From Calycina herbarum (taxonomy: Eukaryota > Ascomycota > Leotiomycetes > Helotiales > Pezizellaceae), in the NCBI GenBank assembly GCA_001414485.1, contig LLEY01000184.1, positions 52,760 through 116,759 of the forward strand: a stretch of 64,000 bases of DNA. The letters are read 5' to 3'. The notes beneath the pieces were generated by a model that had not been told where the DNA came from, made no database searches, and worked only from the letters and a program-made list of their open reading frames with translations. Below are positions 9,892-19,044 of the stretch, piece by piece. A program made the translations under genes and the position numbers. Within the stretch, counting starts at the first letter, position 1, and each line of letters begins with the position of its first letter.

Positions 9892-12234
9892 ATGATTGTC
9901 TCTTCTGGCAAGGCCCCGGAGCCGGAGCCGAACTCATATTCGGCACCTAAAATCACCAGGGGCCATAGTTGTATTCTATGTCAACAACGAAAGGTCCGCT
10001 GCGATCGACAGAAACCATGTTCGAACTGCATCAAAGCACGAGCCGAGTGTGTTCAAAGTACTCCAACTCTACCTCGACGACGAAGGAAAAAGGCCACGGA
10101 TACAGATTTGATGGCTAAAATCCGAAGATACGAACAACTTCTGAAAACTCATGGTTTGAAGACTGAGGAGGACGGGGAAGAAGGTGTCGAAGAAGGAAGT
10201 GTAGACCCTCCTCACGAGTTCACTCCCAATCGAGATTACGGTGGTCCTTCTCATCAGTCAATTACGATGGCAGTTCCAAGAGCACCTAATGCCGAGACAG
10301 GAGCATTATTTACAAACAAAGGAGAATCTCATTACGTAGAAAAGTAAGCCTCTCTTCCTCTACCAACTAACACTTGCTAAGAAATGCCAGTACACTTTGG
10401 GAAAACCTAAGAGAAGAGATAGAAGATCCAAAGGATACTCTTCATGGGTCAGTTTCCTCGGATGATGAGGGAACTGAAAACAGCATGTACCCATATGCAG
10501 AATCCTTTCTCGTTGGTCATTCCCCATCTCCACAGATGTTGACCTCGCAACATCCGCAACCAGTACACATATTCAAGCTTTGGCAGACCTTTTTGGTCAA
10601 CGTCAATCCATTGGTAAAGATGTTTCATGCTCCTACAATGCAGCAGACAATTCTCGATGCCAGCGGGGATTTGGAAAACGTCTCCCGGCCCACTGAAGCG
10701 TTGATGTTTGCTTTTTACATGCTTGCTGTTACATCTCTAACTAATGAGGATTGCGAAAATATGTTTGGGGATTCAAGGTCAAATTTAGTCAGAACATACT
10801 CTCACGCTACTCAACAGGCGTTGATCAACTCCAAGTTTCTAAAGTCTTTGAACATTTCAACCCTCCAAGCATTTGCACTCTATCTTGTAAGCCTATTATC
10901 TCCTTCCTGCGATTCAACTTCGGGACATTCTACAGTACTCTTTCTTTCGTATGTTTTTTTTTGGAGATATTATGGGACAATGTATGCCTCCCTAGGACCA
11001 TGGAATGTGCTAACGAAACAACTAGCTCGGAGCCCAAAAGTTCTACGATGCTCATGCGATGTGGGTTCTTACCGGCTCTGCAGTACGCATTGCTCAACGA
11101 CTTGGCCTTCATCGCGATGGCTCACGTTATAAAATGTCACCATTCGATGCCGAAATGCGAAGACGAACATGGTGGCAAATTGTCTTTCTCGATGGCAATG
11201 CCTCCAAACTTGCAGGCGCTGGCTTTCCCGCTTGGCTTGCCAAATTTGACACGAAAATTCCCCTCAACATAAGCGACAGCGACTTGAGCCCGGCTATGAC
11301 TGAACCTCCGACGGAAAAGGCTGGGGCTACAGAAATGCTCTTCTGCTGTCTTCGATTTGAGGTCGCCCAGTTAATTCGAGATAAAGGAGATAGATGGCGT
11401 ACCGCAACTAGCAACCCGGAAACGATCAATGAGAAGTTCCAAGTAATTGATGCGATGGAGAAAACCCTGGAAGAAAAATTTGTCCGGTACTGCGATGCCT
11501 CAATTCCATTACACTTAATTGTCATCTATGCTGCCAAAAGTGTTATCTGTTCTTTGAGAATCATGGCCCGTCATCCTCGTCAATATCCCGATAAAGGGGC
11601 CAATATGTCTCAAGCTGATAAGGATATTTTGTTCGGGTTATGTGTGCAAGAGCTCGAAATTGACAGTTTGGGCCAAACTGTCAAAGCTATACGGGGTTAT
11701 CTCTGGCATATTCAGCACTACTTCCAACTCGACGCATTCATCTACACCCTCAGCGAACTTCGAAACCGGGTATCGGGCGAAGAAGTGGAGCGGGCATGGA
11801 AACAGGTGCAGCTTGCATATGATTACCACAGCGACATGATCACAAATACTAAAAATGCACTGTATGTCGCAACAGGAAATTTGTGTCTAAAAGCGTGGCG
11901 AAAAAGGGAAGAAGCAGGCCTGGCAACACAAGGCCCATACCACACCACCCCTCCTTCCTTTATCACACAGTTGCGTGAGCAACGGAGCGGTTCGGACCTT
12001 TCTCAGCCTTCAAATACCACTCGGATCGAAGTACCCAGTTCTGCGATAACTCACAGATTGGAGTATCCATCCAACTCAGTGCAACCAAACAATTATGGCC
12101 AAACAATCAATCAGTACGGATATCCAGACGTTGAGATGCCAGAAATCACGTTGGACGACTGGACTTATTGGAATACTATCATGGATGGAGATCTCCCAGC
12201 TTTTAACAATCAAGACAATCAATATTTTAGCTGA
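9892..12234 (+). CDS. Zn2Cys6 transcription factor with fungal-specific regulatory domain, 718 aa
   Basis: Nuclear DNA-binding regulator. Model: exons 9892-10343, 10391-10886 and 11026-12234, summing to 719 codons. Residues 27-53 carry the binuclear cluster C-X2-C-X6-C-X5-C-X2-C-X6-C (Cys 27, 30, 37, 43, 46, 53). A basic RRRRKK stretch follows, then a short coiled-coil-like helix (MAKIRRYEQLLKTHGL). The fungal middle-homology domain is marked by AVRIAQRLGLHRDG and EMRRRTWWQIVFLDG. The second intron (139 bp) has a good branch site (TGCTAAC) 13 bp before its acceptor. The C-terminus is Asn- and Gln-rich, as in many activation regions. Divergent arrangement with the MFS exporter suggests it controls that gene. 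The target pathway is unknown. Confidence 0.93.
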
Positions 12235-12779
12235 GCATTTATACACCCGAGTTCGGGTTATCAATTCAACTCCCGAAGAGGGGTTCCAAGTACCGATGCT
12301 CGCTTCCAGGTCTCATCCCACCTTCATGTTATTGGACGGATATGATTTCGTTTGCATCTCAGCCATTACCTCTTCTCATTGGATAATCATTCGTCACTAT
12401 GCATCATGACCTCAAAATTATGCTGCTTTTGATTGCATATGCAAGCCCCCTAGATCTCATTCAATAAGCTTAAAGAGCACTCACATCTTATCAAAGGCCA
12501 GCTATAATCTGGCGATGCCCCGCGTTTGTGATGCGAAGTCTCAATTGGGCTTTCTTTGCTCACCGAATATACGAGGCTGCACTTCAAGTCGGGCGAGGAC
12601 ATCAATTTATGTGGAACGCGGAATTCCCCTCGGGCGGACATAAATCGCTGAAGATGTCCAGATGTTGGAATGAAGCTTTTCGTCTCGAATAATCTTCAAT
12701 CCGGCATTGATCGGTCGTGGGCAAAGAGCGATTGTTACACCAATTCCCAAGCAATTGTGCCACAGAAAACCAACAAAAA
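12235..12779. other. Intergenic, 3' of regulator and promoter of next gene
   Basis: No gene or repeat recognised. It contains the end of the regulator transcript and the upstream region of the small membrane protein gene. Confidence 0.55.
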
Positions 12780-13574
12780 ATGGCACCACTTCTCCAGCCT
12801 CAGCACATCCCAGACTCGCTCGACGAAAGACAAAATGCCGGAGCCGCACCTCAAATTACTATGACCATAACCCGCGGTCTCACTGTCTACACCACAGTAA
12901 TCCAACTTGGATCGAACCGAAATACCCCCCCTCCACCCCAACCCGCACCAACAACAGCGCCCAATTCTCCAGCAACAACGACCGATCCGTCAAATCCCGA
13001 ACCAACATACTCCCTCGTCACACCCGTAGGCGAAGATTCGAGTCGAGGGGCAGTAGCTGGCGCCGTTATCGGTTCAATTCTCGGCTTTCTTGTCCTCCTC
13101 TGGCTTCTTTGGCGTTGCTATGCGCAATCCCAATACAGAGATTACGACTCTGATACCTCCTACGACTCCCGCGACTACCGTTCTCGATCGTCGGATTCAT
13201 ACTACTCTTCCGAAATGCGACAACGGGGTGGTGGAGGGTGTGAGTGGAAACGACAACATAACCGAGTGAGGAAACCGTCTCGCACAAGGAGGAGTGCGAG
13301 AATTCATCGACGAGCGAGAGATGACGACTTAGGATTTGATGTTGGGGAATGTAGGAGTGAGAGAGGGGTTGGGTATAGGGGGTGGACTAGGAGGAGAAGT
13401 GGAGAAGGGTATTGGAATTGGACTTGTTTTGATGTTATTTTCGGGATTCCGAGGAGGAGGAGGGGTCCTTCTGTTCATGCTTGGGGGAGTAGTAGGTATA
13501 GGGGAAGTAATGCCAGTGAGAGTCGGAGGTCTGGGAGGAGTGCGAGGGGTAATATGTCGACGATTGACGATTGA
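12780..13574 (+). CDS. Single-pass membrane protein with Arg-rich cytoplasmic tail, ~264 aa
   Basis: The frame is open from 12717, but the ATG at 12780 (aaaaATGGC) is the better start. Residues 1-45 are polar; a Pro/Thr-rich ectodomain-like linker follows (TPPPPQPAPTTAPNS region). A single transmembrane helix sits near residues 90-115 (GAVAGAVIGSILGFLVLLWL), led by the GAVAGAVIG run common in fungal single-pass membrane proteins. The following tail is rich in Tyr, Ser, Asp and Arg (YRDYDSDTSYDSRDY), then becomes very Arg-rich. No intron is needed, but the last 90 codons lie in unusually G-rich DNA that is open in another frame too, so the exact C-terminus is uncertain. Function unknown. Confidence 0.6.
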   Translation: MAPLLQPQHIPDSLDERQNAGAAPQITMTITRGLTVYTTVIQLGSNRNTPPPPQPAPTTAPNSPATTTDPSNPEPTYSLVTPVGEDSSRGAVAGAVIGSILGFLVLLWLLWRCYAQSQYRDYDSDTSYDSRDYRSRSSDSYYSSEMRQRGGGGCEWKRQHNRVRKPSRTRRSARIHRRARDDDLGFDVGECRSERGVGYRGWTRRRSGEGYWNWTCFDVIFGIPRRRRGPSVHAWGSSRYRGSNASESRRSGRSARGNMSTIDD

Positions 13575-13955
13575 AGGGGTAACCGCGATTAGTTCAAGAG
13601 TTGTTGTTTTGTTTCGTTTTTGATACCTGATGCCTTGCTGTTCTATGCTTGTTGAAACTGTTTTTCGTAGAATTTCGTTCTAATTGTTATTTTAATAATT
13701 TTCACGCTCCATTCAGATAATGTTTCCTCTTTCCCTTCTGTTGGTAAAGGGTTCCTCTTCGTTTTCTAGTTCACTGTCTTTCAAAAGGCATCAGATCTAT
13801 ATTTGGGAGGATGTTCCAAATCTCAATTCATCCTTCCAATCATTCCAGGCACCACCTCCTAGCGCAAGACATGAAAATCCCGAAAATCAACGCATGTGTT
13901 ATTCTCGCTAATAAATATGTATTTCTCTCTCAGCACCAATCGAGAACACCCTCTA

Positions 13956-14477
13956 TCACCTCCCACTTCTAGTTTCTTTAACTAGTGAACCTGATCCACC
14001 TCCACATCCACGTCCACTTTCAATAGTCGGAAAGCCCTTAAACTCAACAACACAATCCATCTCCTTCAAATCCTTCAAATCAACACACTCCCCCCTATTC
14101 TTCGCCCTATCCTCATCCACATTAGTCCCCCTCGCAAACTCGATAAAAACTCGTCGTCGGCCACGTCCCACCTCCTCGTGATGAATGAAGAAAACCAATT
14201 GCACGCGGTTCATACACCCGAGTGCGCTGAAATGTATATTGGGATTGTATGCATGTCCAATCTTGTTCTTCTTTTTAATTGATTGCTTGGTGCTGGGCTG
14301 AGAGGATCAAAGTACTTTAGCGAAGATGCGGTTGTCGCTGCTTTCTTTCCATTGGACTTGGATGATGATGGTATCTGAGAGGGGAATGTCTTGTGGGGGA
14401 TCGGTTGTGTTGGATGGGATGGAGGGTATGTAGGAGATGATACTGGGGTTTAGGACTGGAGCTTGGATATTTGGCAT
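13956..14477 (-). CDS. Hypothetical small protein, 158 aa, two exons
   Basis: Not recognised. Model: ATG at 14477 (tcaaaATGCC), exon 1 14477-14316 (54 codons), a 45-bp intron 14315-14271, exon 2 14270-13956. The joined frame reads ...SSDNRIFAK then KNKIGHAYNPNIHFSALGC, then MNRVQLVFFIHHEEVGRG. Exon 1 is Pro/Ile-rich without a signal peptide. Exon 2 has a hydrophobic strand run followed by basic and acidic stretches and a Gly-rich end. The intron donor (GTACTT) is weak, so exon 2 alone (85 aa from Met at 14213) is an alternative. It is convergent with the preceding membrane-protein gene. Confidence 0.5.
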
Positions 14478-15996
14478 TTTGAGAATGCAAGTGTCGAGGT
14501 GGAAAATCTGAAGGAGATAACTTTGAATAAATGCCGTTTTGGTAAGTAAGAGGAGTGTATTGTCTTGGAAAATAATCTCTTAGGAAAGGTGTTGAGAGAA
14601 CTTATGCGCTAGCGGTATGAAATCGTTCAACTTATAGCACATATGGTTAAACACCAAATGACTTATATGGAGTGAAACGGATCATAAAACACGTTATTAT
14701 GAGTTTCATTTCTGAATTGGGTATTGCCGTGTTCCTAGAAATCTACGAAGGAAAAGTGACACGATTGGCAAACGCAAAGAAAATAAAAAATGTATAGTTT
14801 ACAGCAAAGCAAAGAGTCAATGATCGCAAACCCCAATTGCCGTCATGAATAAAAGTTGCTGACTAAATCTACAGTTTTTGAAGGAAACTTAAGATGAATA
14901 CTCCCTCCCTCCTTTTCCTGCCACAATTTATCAGTGACAACGGGTACTACCTTTTATATAATGCTATGTTGTGAACAGTGAAACAAATACCGGCAATAAA
15001 AACAATAGCTTAACTTTCAAAGACAACTATTAAACTGTCGCGCTGTTCCATGACAAGTCATCAACGCTCCATTTCCTGATTCCAGCAAATTTGGGCTCTA
15101 TTTGGAATGCACGTTCAATATGCCCCATCTTCTACCATGAGGTGATATCTTTACCTATGGCTTCTATGTGTCCGGCTAGGTAACGATATACACGCTGATT
15201 TCACCGTATATTCTACATTTTTCAGAAATCAATAAACTGGTCTAATTTACACCATCAGTTTTCTGGACTCTTTCTAATTTTACAATCATGATCAGTTGAA
15301 CTAAGATACTAACAGCTACTGAAGCTTTCATTGGCCCTCGTACACTATAAATGCCAGCTGTTCTCAGCTTCTCATATAAGTCTTTAGACATTATCGTAAA
15401 TATGGCCGCTACTCGCTTGTGCGTGACTTTCAAAGCCCTAGTCAGCAGATATCCATGGTCACCACGTTTTTCCACAGTGGCGTATGCTGCCTTACTACAC
15501 AATGCGTCGAAGTTCATTATCCTTCGGGGTTGAAGGCTGCGTTAGTAGGAAAAGCAGGGTAGACAAAATATCGAATCATTTTTAGCGCTGGCGAAGATTC
15601 TATCCAATCATTATCAAAAGCCACCCACCACGCCAGCTGAAGCAAGCCGTCCCAATATTGGCCAAGCCTGTGCCACTTTATTCTATTTGCATATATTCCT
15701 CCCCTTTTGTGACAGTCTCTATTCTTCCTAGATTGTAGGTATTTTTCTACACCCAAGAGGCGAAATTCGCTGCAACCGAAGAATATCAACCTATCAACTT
15801 TATATGTGAACTGTTAATGGTCGCTTAGTCCACCGATCTGCCCGATTGGGACCGCGCTAACCGGAAACCTTCAGCACAGCCGGGAGCTGAGGTTTTTGCT
15901 TTTTCTTCAAAGCAGTAGGATTTTCAAGATACACTGAGAGCTCACCATTTATTTTTTCTTGAGATTTTTATCTTACACTTCAACACCGAGTCAAAT
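14478..15996. other. Intergenic with possible gene fragments at 15242-15789 (minus)
   Basis: Mostly AT-rich with no recognised gene. On the minus strand, 15789-15517 reads a protein-like stretch (YWDGLLQLAWWVAFDNDWIE, then KMIRYFVYPAFPTNAAF). An overlapping frame at 15517-15242 reads MNFDALCSKAAYATVEKRGD. These look like pieces of a broken gene or unannotated exons rather than random frames, but I recognise no family. Confidence 0.35.
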
Positions 15997-18132
15997 ATGT
16001 CTCTTCAGCCAGATCAACCTGACTTCAAGCACGATCCGATCCCGCCTCGAACCATCCGGCTCGTTCAAATTCGCTTGGGAGTATCCGGGACTATCGAGTG
16101 TCAGCTCATCACAGTACCGCTGGAGCGGGAAGCAGAAGATAACATTGAATATAAGGCTGTATCTTATACCTGGGGCTCCAACCAAAGGACAAACTATATA
16201 GATATCAACGGGAGACGACTCCCTGTCACTCCCAATCTCTACGCTCTACTCTACAAGCTTCGCCTCATGGTAAGCGAAAGCGATTATTTCTGGATTGATG
16301 CTATTTGCATCAATCAAGAGGATGAAGACAATGAAGAGAAGAATCATCAAGTTCGAATGATGGGGGAGATATATAATCATGCAAAGGAAGTCGTCATATA
16401 TCTTGGGCCCGCGCAGGATGAAATCCTGTTCACATCTCTGGCGCGTATGGAGGTTGAGACTCGCGGAAGATATTGGGAACCTACGGACGAGCGATGGGAC
16501 ACTGCTTGGACGATAGCGCAAACCAGTCTGGCTGGAATTCAAAACTTGGAAGAGGCGCAAGTTTGTGAGATGGAATCAATTCTACAGAATCCTTGGTTTC
16601 GCCGAGTTTGGATCATCCAGGAGGTTGCTAAGGCCAGGTCGGCGACTGTGATTTATGGTGGTAAACGTGTTTCGACCCGCATTTTCGCGATCGCCCCTCG
16701 TCTAATCGGCGTCAAGTTAGACGAACATCAACAAGCAATCTTTGACGTGATGCCCGGACCATTGAAACGCTATTCATCGTGGCATTGTAACCTGGACCTT
16801 TACACCATGCTTAGAAAGTTTTCCGCCGCAGAAGCAACAGAGGAACGCGACAAGATATTTGCCCTCCTTGGGATGTGTAAAGACGGATCTTCCAACTCCT
16901 TCCCTGTCCCATCTTATGAACAACCAATCCACGAAATCATTCTCAGCACTGCCTCATACATATATTCTATACCGCCTGATCATCTGCCCCCATTGACTTA
17001 CACCACCATCGGATGGTTCTTATCAGATTTTGACCATCTGAACACATCGATTCCGCTGCAATTGGTTGAATCAGGCCGTATACAAAGTCTAAAGAGTTTT
17101 ATTGAAAACTCAGTTGCACCTCTCACAGAGGTTCTTTTGAAAAGAATAGTGAGAACAAAGACGAATGGAAAAGAGTTGGTGGATCATGTTTTGCAAAAAC
17201 GAGAAGCGGAGGTTCAAATTACAGGAGAAATCGTTGAAGAAGTATTGAGAAATGAGGATGAGGGAAAGGCAGTGATGGAAAGTCTTCTTCGAAATCGGCC
17301 AAATCAAGTTCCCATCACTTTTGATTCAGCTGTAATTGCACTTCGCAATAAAAGCTGTGGCCAGGAAATGATACAGCTGCTTGTTGAGCATAAAGTGAGG
17401 GAAAGAACTGATCTGCCACAAGAGGATATAATACAACGACTCTTTAGTTACTCCGACATTCCTTTCGGAACCATAATCAAACTTTTTGACCCACCGCAGA
17501 ACGATACCATGCTCACAGAAAGATTATTCAACTTTGCAGCAACGGATAGAAAAGGAAAGGAAGCCATCGAAACCTATCTTCGGAATCCCAGTTGCGAAGC
17601 ACCAGATACTCTAATTGCAAAGCTCATAAACACAGCTCAACACGCAACCATTCCTTTTCTTTTCCAACCCGAAACAAAGATAGGGAGCATCGCTAAAAGA
17701 CTGTTACCGATAGCATTAGCTGGACCAGACCGGGGTGCGGTAATAATGTCTGCTCTGCTGGTACAAAAAAGCGGTTACGAATCCTTAGCATACACAAGAT
17801 TTCTAAGAGCAAACAAAGGGAAGCACAGAGGTGACATCCAAGAGCGTCTCGCCCACATCAAGCTGCTCACCCACATCAATCATGAAGATGAATATGGTTG
17901 GAGTCTTCTTACATGGGCGGCAGCATTAGGACACGTTGAAAGTGTCGAATGGTTAATTAAATTTGGGGCCGATCCTGTGTATAAAGATAAATCTGGCTGG
18001 TCCCCTATCGAATGGGCACGAGCAAATGGGCATATTGAGGTTGCAGAGAAGTTGGAGGTTTTCATTAGGAAGCAGCACAGTCGAATCTGGGGGGTTTCAA
18101 TGTATCAACGTTTAATGTCATTCCGATCATAG
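15997..18132 (+). CDS. HET-domain protein with degenerate ~40-aa repeats and C-terminal ankyrin repeats, 711 aa
   Basis: Single-exon gene. HET domains trigger heterokaryon incompatibility and related fungal cell-death or allorecognition responses. The HET core is intact: AVSYTWGS (residues 54-61), then FWIDAICINQED (98-109), NHQVRMMGEIY, VVIYLGP (132-138), and an R-WIIQEV block near 205. LHRF-type spacing continues to KIFALLGMC (about 292). Residues about 370-600 hold divergent repeats of the form IT-EIVEEVLRN-G-MESLL; these resemble linker repeats in fungal NACHT/ankyrin STAND proteins. Residues about 625-690 form two ankyrin-like repeats (GWSLLTWAAALGHVESVEWL and GWSPIEWARANGHIEVAEKL). No nucleotide-binding domain is present. 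Isolated from other immunity-type genes here. Confidence 0.92.
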   Translation: MSLQPDQPDFKHDPIPPRTIRLVQIRLGVSGTIECQLITVPLEREAEDNIEYKAVSYTWGSNQRTNYIDINGRRLPVTPNLYALLYKLRLMVSESDYFWIDAICINQEDEDNEEKNHQVRMMGEIYNHAKEVVIYLGPAQDEILFTSLARMEVETRGRYWEPTDERWDTAWTIAQTSLAGIQNLEEAQVCEMESILQNPWFRRVWIIQEVAKARSATVIYGGKRVSTRIFAIAPRLIGVKLDEHQQAIFDVMPGPLKRYSSWHCNLDLYTMLRKFSAAEATEERDKIFALLGMCKDGSSNSFPVPSYEQPIHEIILSTASYIYSIPPDHLPPLTYTTIGWFLSDFDHLNTSIPLQLVESGRIQSLKSFIENSVAPLTEVLLKRIVRTKTNGKELVDHVLQKREAEVQITGEIVEEVLRNEDEGKAVMESLLRNRPNQVPITFDSAVIALRNKSCGQEMIQLLVEHKVRERTDLPQEDIIQRLFSYSDIPFGTIIKLFDPPQNDTMLTERLFNFAATDRKGKEAIETYLRNPSCEAPDTLIAKLINTAQHATIPFLFQPETKIGSIAKRLLPIALAGPDRGAVIMSALLVQKSGYESLAYTRFLRANKGKHRGDIQERLAHIKLLTHINHEDEYGWSLLTWAAALGHVESVEWLIKFGADPVYKDKSGWSPIEWARANGHIEVAEKLEVFIRKQHSRIWGVSMYQRLMSFRS

Positions 18133-18540
18133 GAATTGAAGTGGCACACACCACGGGATGTCATAGGGTACGCCTTTCATATTTTACGAACCAAAAACGG
18201 AAAGGGATATCGGTTTTATTGTTCTCGCAATCTTGTTCTTTAAACGGACACTGCCCAGTGGGAGTGAATCAACGTCTGGAAACTAACCGAGGCCTTGGAT
18301 TTTCACATCTAAAACAAAATCTGAGGGTTTTGTGTGGAAAGAATTCATGTTTTCCAGGAGATAGTAATGCAAACATTGAAATCTACACTCTCATATGTCT
18401 TCTGACAGAAAGTAGTTCTATTCATAGATTACCTTTAAAGAGCTATCTATATAAAGGTATTCAGTATTATGTAACTATCAAGAAAGTTTACCAAGACTTG
18501 GGAGAACATAGATTATCCAGTGTAAGCACAAAAAAAATCA
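18133..18540. other. Intergenic, 3' of HET gene
   Basis: A 134-codon open frame at 18141-18545 has no family resemblance and runs straight into the repeat relic, so it is not called. Nothing else recognised. Confidence 0.5.
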
Positions 18541-19044
18541 GTTAATTAATTAGATTAGATTAATTAGTCCAGATTAATTAGATTAAATTAGATTAATCTA
18601 GTTATTCTTATAAGTCTATTCTTTCTTCTCTTTTTCCTTCTCTTCTGTCTCTTCCTCTATATAGAAGCCCTAGCTCTTTAAGGTAGTAGTAATAATAAAA
18701 GTCTCTTTAAAGAGTCTATTATATAGCGTTAAGATAATTAATAGATAAAATAGAAATTAGGTCTTTTAATCTTCTATAAGCTTAAAGAAGAGAACTTTAA
18801 GACTTAAGATATATAAGATTACTTACTTCTTACTTAAGCTCTCAGCTACCCCGAAGCGCTACTCCGACGCTACCCTAGTACTCGGTCCAGCCTCCGATAC
18901 CCCTAGTCTAGTCACGTATATATATTAATCAATTTAACAATTATTAATCAGATTAATCAGATTAGATTAGATTAGATTTTGATTAACACTTAAAATCCCT
19001 TGATTAGATTAGATTAATAGCTATTAATCTAATCTAATCTAATC
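18541..19044 (-). mobile_element. RIP-decayed DNA-transposon relic with GATTAGATT subterminal repeats
   Basis: Both ends are dense in GATTAGATT/AATCTAATC units, including a perfect 38-bp palindrome at 19002-19039. On the minus strand at about 18750-18620 the frame reads LTLYNRLFKETFIITTTLKS(stop)GFYIEEETEEKEKEKK. A related peptide, LKS(stop)GLYLEEETKEE, occurs at about 63.6 kb. The shared stop is TAG where TGG (Trp) would complete LKSWG. This suggests two related transposase C-termini decayed by RIP. Family (possibly hAT) is not established. A patch of higher GC at 18843-18910 lies inside. Confidence 0.6.

Noticed and set aside
7309..15000. Secondary-metabolite gene cluster around the exporter and regulator
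   Set aside because: No PKS, NRPS, terpene synthase, P450 or similar biosynthetic gene is visible within the window.
18141..18545. 134-codon plus-strand frame after the HET gene
   Set aside because: No family pattern, ends inside the transposon relic, and composition unlike the neighbouring gene.
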